From Calditrichota bacterium (GTDB taxonomy: Bacteria; Calditrichota; Calditrichia; RBG-13-44-9): a stretch of 15,769 nucleotides of DNA. The DNA is taken from NCBI GenBank assembly GCA_024276455.1, contig JAJRXE010000081.1:1-15769 (forward strand). The letters are read 5' to 3'. A program made the position numbers and the translations under genes. The notes under the pieces were generated by a model. The model was given only the letters and a program-made list of their open reading frames with translations, made no database searches and had not been told where the DNA came from. Shown here one piece after another: positions 7,726 to 13,049 of the stretch. Each line of letters opens with the position of its first letter. Position 1 is the first letter of the stretch.

Positions 7726-8799
7726 ATGGCTGAGCCATTGATTTTAGTGATTAATCCCGGATCCACTTCCACGAAAATTTCCCTCTTCGAGGGAGAGAAG
7801 GAACTATTCACCGAGAACATTACTCATCGGGTGGAAGAACTGTCCCGTTTCAACCGCGCGTCCGACCAGGATTTGTACCGCATGGAGTACATTATCGAGA
7901 TATTGAAGAAAAAGAAAGTGGATGCCCGCCGCATTGCGGCCATTGTGGGTCGGGGTGGTTTGTTGAAACCGATCGAAGGCGGTACTTACCGGGTGAATCA
8001 GCAGATGCTGGCGGATTTGCGCCGCGGAATCCAGGGCGATCATCCTTCCAATTGCGGGGGACTCATCGCCTATGCGATTGCCAAAAACATCGGGTGCGAG
8101 GCGTTCATTGTCGATCCGGTGGTGGTAGATGAAATGCAGCCATTGGCCCGTCTTTCCGGCATGCCGCTTATTCGCCGCCGCAGTATTTTCCATGCTCTGA
8201 ATCAAAAAGCGGTGGCTCGCCAGGCCGCCAAAGAATTAGGGAAGAAATATCGGGAAGCCAGTCTGATTGTGGCCCATCTGGGAGGCGGTATTACCGTTGG
8301 CGCTCATTTCAAGGGCCGCGTTATTGATGTGAATAACGGACTGGATGGCGACGGCCCTTACTCTCCAGAACGCTCCGGTGGGGTCCCTGTGGGTGATCTG
8401 GTGAAAGTCTGTTTTTCCGGCGAGTACACCTATGCCGATATGAAAAAATTGATCAAAGGGCACGGGGGAGTGGTGGCCTATCTGGGAACCAACGATATGA
8501 AATATGTGGAAGAAGAGGTTAAAAATGGCAATGAGGAGTATCGTTTGATTTACGAAGGCATTGCCTACCAGGTGGCCAAAGAAATTGCCGCCTGTGCAGC
8601 CGTGTTAAAGGGGCAGGTGGACGCCATTTGCATTACCGGCGGTCTGGCTTTCTCCGACTTAATGGTCGGATGGATTAAAGAGCGGGTGGAGTGGATTGCC
8701 CCGGTAAAGGTTTTTCCGGGCGAAGAGGAGATGAAGGCTCTGGCTTTGGGGGCGCTTCGGGTATTGCGCGGCGAAGAAGAAGCAAAAGAGTATGTGTAA
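7726..8799 (+). CDS. buk: Butyrate kinase
   Basis: Acetokinase-family enzyme that transfers phosphate from butyryl-phosphate (or branched acyl-phosphate) to ADP, releasing the acid and ATP; cytoplasmic. With 357 residues it has the normal butyrate kinase length, shorter than acetate kinase (about 400). Sugar-kinase/Hsp70-type ATPase motifs are visible: N-terminal LVINPGSTSTKIS, central AHLGGGITVGAH, the DGDGPYSPERSGGVP loop and C-terminal CITGGLAFSD. ATG 7726 is preferred over an in-frame GTG at 7720 because AAGGA at 7714-7718 lies 7 bp before the ATG and the product then starts in the usual place. It follows ptb by 18 bp, forming the classic ptb-buk pair. It could work in butyrate fermentation or in energy recovery from branched-chain amino acids. 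Confidence 0.94.
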   Translation: MAEPLILVINPGSTSTKISLFEGEKELFTENITHRVEELSRFNRASDQDLYRMEYIIEILKKKKVDARRIAAIVGRGGLLKPIEGGTYRVNQQMLADLRRGIQGDHPSNCGGLIAYAIAKNIGCEAFIVDPVVVDEMQPLARLSGMPLIRRRSIFHALNQKAVARQAAKELGKKYREASLIVAHLGGGITVGAHFKGRVIDVNNGLDGDGPYSPERSGGVPVGDLVKVCFSGEYTYADMKKLIKGHGGVVAYLGTNDMKYVEEEVKNGNEEYRLIYEGIAYQVAKEIAACAAVLKGQVDAICITGGLAFSDLMVGWIKERVEWIAPVKVFPGEEEMKALALGALRVLRGEEEAKEYV

Positions 8800-8816
8800 T
8801 TCCGTATTTCAATGAT

Positions 8817-8835
8817 TAAACTGGGGAGCAGTTTA
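8817..8835 (+). promoter_or_regulatory. Hairpin presenting the Shine-Dalgarno of the HMA gene in its loop
   Basis: TAAACTG (8817-8823) and CAGTTTA (8829-8835) are perfectly complementary, 7 bp, with the 5-nt loop GGGAG, which is the only good Shine-Dalgarno before ATG 8838. The stem ends two bases before the start codon. In RNA this could expose or restrict the ribosome site and thus modulate translation; the sequence shows the structure, the function is inferred. Confidence 0.5.
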
Positions 8836-8837
8836 CC

Positions 8838-9050
8838 ATGAAGATCACCATAAAAGTTCCCGACATGACATGTAACCATTGTAAAATGGCCATCGAGGGA
8901 GCGATTCGGCAACTGGGAAGTGTGGACGACATCGTGATTGATCTGGATAATAAGATTGTGGAAGTAGTAGGCGATGTTCAAATACCCGATGTGGTGGACG
9001 CCATTCAGGGAGCCGGTTACACGGCAGACGAAATTTTAGGCATTCAATAG
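8838..9050 (+). CDS. Heavy-metal-associated (HMA) domain protein, CopZ-like
   Basis: A 70-residue single HMA domain, the ferredoxin-like fold used by soluble copper chaperones and by the N-termini of metal-transporting P-type ATPases. The metal-binding motif MTCNHC is at 10-15 (Cys12 and Cys15), followed by the usual hydrophobic pattern and the C-terminal GAGYTADEI typical of the family. It most likely binds Cu(I) or another soft metal in the cytoplasm. No P-type ATPase or CueR/CsoR-type regulator lies in the window, so its partner is elsewhere. It starts 38 bp after buk and ends 98 bp before the flavodiiron gene, so it may be a read-through member of either unit. The start codon is set by GGGAG, which lies in a hairpin loop. 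Confidence 0.9.
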   Translation: MKITIKVPDMTCNHCKMAIEGAIRQLGSVDDIVIDLDNKIVEVVGDVQIPDVVDAIQGAGYTADEILGIQ

Positions 9051-9136
9051 TTTTTCGTTTCATTCCGTCGTAAAGGTAAATTGTGTGCCGATACTTGTGA
9101 ATAAAATGGTAAGGTGAGCCTGAATCACTTTTTTGA

Positions 9137-9142
9137 AAAGGA
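9137..9142 (+). promoter_or_regulatory. Ribosome binding site of the flavodiiron gene
   Basis: AAAGGA six bases before ATG 9149; it supports this start, which also gives the usual FprA-type N-terminus. Confidence 0.7.
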
Positions 9143-9148
9143 AATTTT

Positions 9149-10333
9149 ATGAAAGCACGCGAAATTCGAAACAATGTGTTTGCAGTGGGGGCAGTGGACT
9201 GGGACCGCACCCTGTTTGATGCTCTGGTGCCGTTGCCGCATGGAACCAGCTACAATGCGTACCTGATTAAAGGCAGTGAGAAAATTGCCCTGATTGACAC
9301 CGTTGATCCGCCCAAGTGGGAAATTCTAAAAACGAATCTGGAGCAACTCCGCATCGAGCATCTGGATTACGTGGTGGCGAACCATGCCGAGCAGGATCAC
9401 TCCGGGGCGCTCCCGTTCGTGCTGGAAAAATATCCCGAGGCAAGGGTAATTACCAATGCCAAATGCAAAGGATTCCTGTTGGACCTGTTGCCCCTGGAAC
9501 CGGAACGCATTCAAGTAGTGCAGGACCGGGAAACCCTTTCGCTGGGGGACAAAACCTTACAATTTATCTTCGCCCCCTGGGTTCACTGGCCGGAAACCAT
9601 GTTGACCTACCTGCCGGAAGATAAAATTATGTTTACCTGCGATTTTTTCGGTTCTCACGTGGCCACCAGCGATTTATTTGTGCGCGATCGCGATCTGGTG
9701 TGTCAGGAGGCCAAACGCTACTACGCCGAAATCATGATGCCCTTTGCCCGCAGCATTCGCAAACATCTGGAAACCCTTCGGGAGTTCGAGTTTGACCTGA
9801 TTGCCCCCAGCCACGGTCCCATTTACGACGACCCGGTTTACATCATGCAGGCCTACCAGGATTGGGTTTCGGATGAGGTACAAAATTTAGTGGTGCTGAC
9901 CTATGTTTCCATGCATGGGAGCACCGAAAAGATTGCCTTACATCTGGTGGAGGAATTGGTTGGGCGAGGAATTACGGTAAAACCCTTTAATCTCCTTCAT
10001 GCGGACGAAGGCGAGTTAGCCGCCGCCATGGTGGATGCCGCCACAGTGGTTTTTGCCACCTCGGCGTTGCTGGTGGGACCGCACCCCAAATCGGTTTATG
10101 CCGCCTATCTGGTAAATGCGTTGAAACCGAAAGTGAAACATGCGGCCATTGTCGCTTCATACGGCTGGGGTAACAAAGTAGTGGATGAACTCACCGCAAT
10201 ACTAAAAAATTTGAAAGTAGAAATGTTGCCGCCTTTGCTTTTTAAAGGAGATCCCCGGGAAGCGGATTTCCAGGCGGCGGAGCGTCTGGCAGACGAAATT
10301 TACCGAAAACACCAGACACTGGGTTTGGTATAG
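9149..10333 (+). CDS. Flavodiiron protein (A-type flavoprotein, O2/NO reductase)
   Basis: Cytoplasmic enzyme that reduces O2 to water and/or NO to N2O, protecting anaerobes. The 394-residue length is that of a class A protein: an N-terminal metallo-beta-lactamase-like diiron domain (about 1-245) and a C-terminal flavodoxin domain (about 247-390). All diiron ligands are visible: His79, Glu81 and Asp83 in NHAEQDHSG, His146 in PWVHWPET, Asp165 in FTCDFFGSH and His222 in PSHGP. The FMN phosphate loop is SMHGSTEK at 254-261 and a second FMN-contact loop is SYGWGN at 337-342. There is no fused rubredoxin or reductase, so electrons must come from a separate partner not in this window. The next gene, a secreted cytochrome, starts 38 bp later. 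O2 versus NO preference cannot be read from sequence. Confidence 0.95.
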   Translation: MKAREIRNNVFAVGAVDWDRTLFDALVPLPHGTSYNAYLIKGSEKIALIDTVDPPKWEILKTNLEQLRIEHLDYVVANHAEQDHSGALPFVLEKYPEARVITNAKCKGFLLDLLPLEPERIQVVQDRETLSLGDKTLQFIFAPWVHWPETMLTYLPEDKIMFTCDFFGSHVATSDLFVRDRDLVCQEAKRYYAEIMMPFARSIRKHLETLREFEFDLIAPSHGPIYDDPVYIMQAYQDWVSDEVQNLVVLTYVSMHGSTEKIALHLVEELVGRGITVKPFNLLHADEGELAAAMVDAATVVFATSALLVGPHPKSVYAAYLVNALKPKVKHAAIVASYGWGNKVVDELTAILKNLKVEMLPPLLFKGDPREADFQAAERLADEIYRKHQTLGLV

Positions 10334-10360
10334 ATTCACTGCTGTGAACACCAAAAATCA

Positions 10361-10366
10361 AGGAGG
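10361..10366 (+). promoter_or_regulatory. Ribosome binding site of the pentaheme cytochrome gene
   Basis: AGGAGG five bases before ATG 10372, a strong site that sets the start in front of the signal peptide. Confidence 0.8.
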
Positions 10367-10371
10367 CTGCC

Positions 10372-11718
10372 ATGAGACGTGTATTATGGCTCCTGCTCCT
10401 GATGTTTGGTTTCCTGAATTGGGGTTCGGCACAAGAGCCCCTGGCAGGAGACGAAGCATTGGGAAGCCGGAAGTATCAGGATTACGAGAAGCCGGAAGCT
10501 TGCAAGAGTTGTCACGATAATATTTACGAACAGTGGACTCAGGCCATGATGTCCCAGGCTTACACCCACCACTGGGACGAAATCGAGTATTTTAAGTTAG
10601 CGGTGCCTCATGCGGAAAAGGACGAGATGGTGGCCGGTGTTAAGGCTGGCTGCAATGGGTGCCATGCGCCCATTTCTTTCCTGGTGGGCGATGTACCGCC
10701 CCCCAAACCGGAAGAAAATTCCCGTGCCAATGAATCGGTTTCTTGCGATTTCTGCCACACCGTGAGTGGGTTTAAGGGCGACGTTCCGTTCAATTACAAT
10801 TATATTTCCACTCCCGGACGATTGAAATATGGTCCCAAGCCGGGGTTAAAATCCCCCCATCACGACACCCAGGAAAGCGACTTTATCAAATCGCCGGAAT
10901 TTTGCGCCACCTGCCATAACGAGAAAAGCCCTTACGGCGTCTGGGTGAAGTCCACTTACCTGGAATGGAAAGAAGGACCTTATTCCAAACAGGGAGTGGT
11001 TTGTCAGGATTGCCACATGCCTAAAGGGTGGGGCAAAAATGCCAAAATGTCTAAAGAAGATCTGGTAGCACAGCATCTCTTCCATGGAGCCCACGATCCC
11101 GGAAAATTGGCCGGTGCCATCGAAATTCGAATGAATCCTTTGGAGAGGGAAGTCCCCTACGATGGCACGGTGGTGTTAAAAGTACAGCTCTTTAATGGAA
11201 AATGCGGTCACAAAGTACCTTCCGGTTCAGTGGAAGACCGCATCATGTGGCTCCACGTAACAGCCACCGATGCCAACGGCAAAGTGTACCACCTACCGGT
11301 GGACAAAAAGGGATTCGAAGGGGAAGAATACACCATCGCGGCCGATGTGTTGGCTTACCAGGACATGGGGTTACCGCTGGGAATTCCGGATTTCAAGGGG
11401 TTGCCGCGTGACGGCGTGCCGGTGGGCGACCGAATTTTCCGCATGCCCTATTTCGATCCGCAGGGCCGGATGACCATCATGCAATGGAATACCAAGTCGC
11501 TGGGAGTGGACTACCGGATCGGACCCCGCGAAACCAAAATCGAAACCTACACCTGGACGCTCCCGGAAGATATTCCGGCTGGCAAAGTAACCTTTAAGGC
11601 AGAATTATTTTATCAGCGCCTGGTGAAACCGGTGGCCGACTTTTTGAAGGTGCCGGAGGAAGAAAGTCATCCGTTCTTAATTAATAAAGCCACTACCTGG
11701 GTTGAAGTTTACGAATAA
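10372..11718 (+). CDS. Secreted pentaheme cytochrome c, cytochrome c554-like, with C-terminal beta domain
   Basis: Predicted periplasmic (or surface) electron carrier. A Sec signal peptide covers residues 1-20, with likely cleavage after GSA. Five CxxCH heme sites: CKSCH 44-48, CNGCH 94-98, CDFCH 125-129, CATCH 178-182 and CQDCH 211-215, all in the first 215 of 448 residues. The first site in the context CKSCHDNIYEQW resembles cytochrome c554-family proteins. Candidate distal His ligands include 66/67, 80, 163/164 and 235/238/241. The second half, about 245-448, has no heme site and looks beta-rich, with GHKVPSG at 279-285, a motif I associate with Ig-like modules of multiheme cytochromes, where the His might reach a heme. 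It is not NrfA: heme spacing and the C-terminal half differ. It sits 38 bp after the flavodiiron gene and 25 bp before the cytochrome-porin, suggesting one transcript. Substrate is unknown. Confidence 0.88.
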   Translation: MRRVLWLLLLMFGFLNWGSAQEPLAGDEALGSRKYQDYEKPEACKSCHDNIYEQWTQAMMSQAYTHHWDEIEYFKLAVPHAEKDEMVAGVKAGCNGCHAPISFLVGDVPPPKPEENSRANESVSCDFCHTVSGFKGDVPFNYNYISTPGRLKYGPKPGLKSPHHDTQESDFIKSPEFCATCHNEKSPYGVWVKSTYLEWKEGPYSKQGVVCQDCHMPKGWGKNAKMSKEDLVAQHLFHGAHDPGKLAGAIEIRMNPLEREVPYDGTVVLKVQLFNGKCGHKVPSGSVEDRIMWLHVTATDANGKVYHLPVDKKGFEGEEYTIAADVLAYQDMGLPLGIPDFKGLPRDGVPVGDRIFRMPYFDPQGRMTIMQWNTKSLGVDYRIGPRETKIETYTWTLPEDIPAGKVTFKAELFYQRLVKPVADFLKVPEEESHPFLINKATTWVEVYE

Positions 11719-11730
11719 AAGCGATTGAAA

Positions 11731-11736
11731 AGGAGG
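11731..11736 (+). promoter_or_regulatory. Ribosome binding site of the cytochrome-porin gene
   Basis: AGGAGG seven bases before ATG 11744, in the 25-bp gap after the pentaheme cytochrome stop; supports translational independence within one operon. Confidence 0.8.
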
Positions 11737-11743
11737 TGTAAAA

Positions 11744-12916
11744 ATGCAGTGCTTCAAGACATCATTGTTTGTGATTTTTATATCATTTCTTCTGACCTTA
11801 TTTCTGGTGAATCAATCCTCAGCCATTCCCGCTTTCGCTCGTCAATACAAAATTTCCTGTACCACCTGTCATGCTCCGATTCCCAAATTGAAACCTTACG
11901 GTGAAGAGTTTGCCCGCAACGGCTTCATTATGAAAGAAAATATGAAAAAACGTGATTATGTGACGGCCGGGGACGACCTTCTATTTTTAAACCGGACCTT
12001 CCCCATTGCCGTGCGTTTTGACGCCTATTCTACTTACGATGAATCGAAACGGGTGGAAACCGATTTGCGTTTTCCCTGGGGGTTGAAATTGCTTTCCGGC
12101 GGTCCCATTTACAAAAACATCGGTTACTATTTTTACTTTTACCTTTCCGAGCGCGGCGAGGTGGCTGGAATCGAAGATGCCTACATTCACTTCGACAACG
12201 TTTTTAATACCAACCTGGACATCATGGTGGGCCAGTTTCAGACCTCCGATCCTATGCTAAAGCGGGAGCTGCGGTTAACCCTGGAGGATTATCAGATGTA
12301 CGTGGCTCGAATTGGCTATTCCGGGGTGAATTTGACCTACGATCGGGGAGTGATGGTGGCTTACGACGTAGATGCCACTAAAACCGGGATTACAGCGCTG
12401 GTGGTGAATGGAAGTGGAAAGGGCCCCGCTTCGGAAGAGAAGGAATTCGACAACGACAAGTACAAAAACTATGCCGTCCGGATTGATCAACCCCTGGGAA
12501 AGATATTCCGGATCGGGGGGTATTATTACTGGGGTAAAGAGAAGGAAATGGAGAGTCAATTTACTAATACCATGACCTACCTGGGACCGGATTTCAGTAT
12601 TAATTATGGACCAATTTCTTTTACCGGTCAATATTTGCGTCGAGAAGATACAAATCCACTGTTTATAGCGGCGGCAAAAAAGATTGTCACCGATGGTTAC
12701 CTTGGCGAATTGATTTATTCTCCCCAATTAGACCGCTCACGCTGGTTCCTGATCGGACTTTACAACAAAATCGACTCCGATTTGTACAAATATGAAACCA
12801 TTACGGCCAGCTGGACCTACTTGTTGACCCGGAACCTACGTTTTGTGGTAGAATATACGCGCGATCTGGAAGGCGATCAGAACCGGGCGGCATTGGGCAT
12901 CGTAACTAGTTTCTAA
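11744..12916 (+). CDS. Cyc2-like monoheme cytochrome fused to an outer-membrane beta-barrel
   Basis: Predicted outer-membrane protein of 390 residues. Residues 1-27 form a signal peptide (hydrophobic core 8-22, likely cleavage after SSA). Right after it comes one heme c site, CTTCH at 39-43, in the context PAFARQYKISCTTCHAP then PKLKPYGEEFARNGF, which matches the N-terminal heme domain of fused cytochrome-porins such as Cyc2, the Fe(II)-oxidising protein of iron oxidisers. Residues about 80-390 have alternating aromatic and hydrophobic strands (for example IGYYFYFYLSE, FRIGGYYYWGK, ISFTGQYLRR, RWFLIGLYNK) and the chain ends in Phe390, the usual signal for barrel insertion. The barrel, about 310 residues, would suit roughly 14-16 strands, on the short side. 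It follows the pentaheme cytochrome by 25 bp, a plausible periplasmic partner. The Cyc2 relation rests on architecture and motif only; iron oxidation is not shown, and other porin families with the same N-terminal heme motif are possible. Confidence 0.82.
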   Translation: MQCFKTSLFVIFISFLLTLFLVNQSSAIPAFARQYKISCTTCHAPIPKLKPYGEEFARNGFIMKENMKKRDYVTAGDDLLFLNRTFPIAVRFDAYSTYDESKRVETDLRFPWGLKLLSGGPIYKNIGYYFYFYLSERGEVAGIEDAYIHFDNVFNTNLDIMVGQFQTSDPMLKRELRLTLEDYQMYVARIGYSGVNLTYDRGVMVAYDVDATKTGITALVVNGSGKGPASEEKEFDNDKYKNYAVRIDQPLGKIFRIGGYYYWGKEKEMESQFTNTMTYLGPDFSINYGPISFTGQYLRREDTNPLFIAAAKKIVTDGYLGELIYSPQLDRSRWFLIGLYNKIDSDLYKYETITASWTYLLTRNLRFVVEYTRDLEGDQNRAALGIVTSF

Positions 12917-12991
12917 ACCTGTGTCGCAAGGTGGAGACGAATCTGGAGAGAACATCAGATCCTCCGCGATTTCCAGATTAAATCCGGACAA

Positions 12992-13029
12992 AAAGAAAGC
13001 CCCGTCGTACAAAACGGGGCTTTCTTTTA
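12992..13029. terminator. Bidirectional intrinsic terminator
   Basis: AAAAGAAAGCCCCGT (12992-13006) is perfectly complementary to ACGGGGCTTTCTTTT (13015-13029), a 15-bp stem with an 8-nt loop. The GC-rich core is followed by a T-rich arm on both strands. It lies 75 bp after the cytochrome-porin stop and 20 bp after the stop of the minus-strand gene, so it should end both convergent transcripts. Confidence 0.92.
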
Positions 13030-13049
13030 TTTCGAACCAGCCGAACAGT

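Noticed and set aside
9051..9148. Promoter for the flavodiiron gene (TTGTGT at 9081, TAAAAT at 9102)
   Set aside because: The 15-bp spacing and weak -35 make it no better than chance, so it is not listed as a feature.
10372..11718. Pentaheme cytochrome as NrfA (ammonia-forming nitrite reductase)
   Set aside because: Five hemes and a CQDCHMPK block recall NrfA, but all heme sites fall in the first half, the spacing differs, no CxxCK site is present, and the C-terminal half looks beta-rich instead of the long helices of NrfA.
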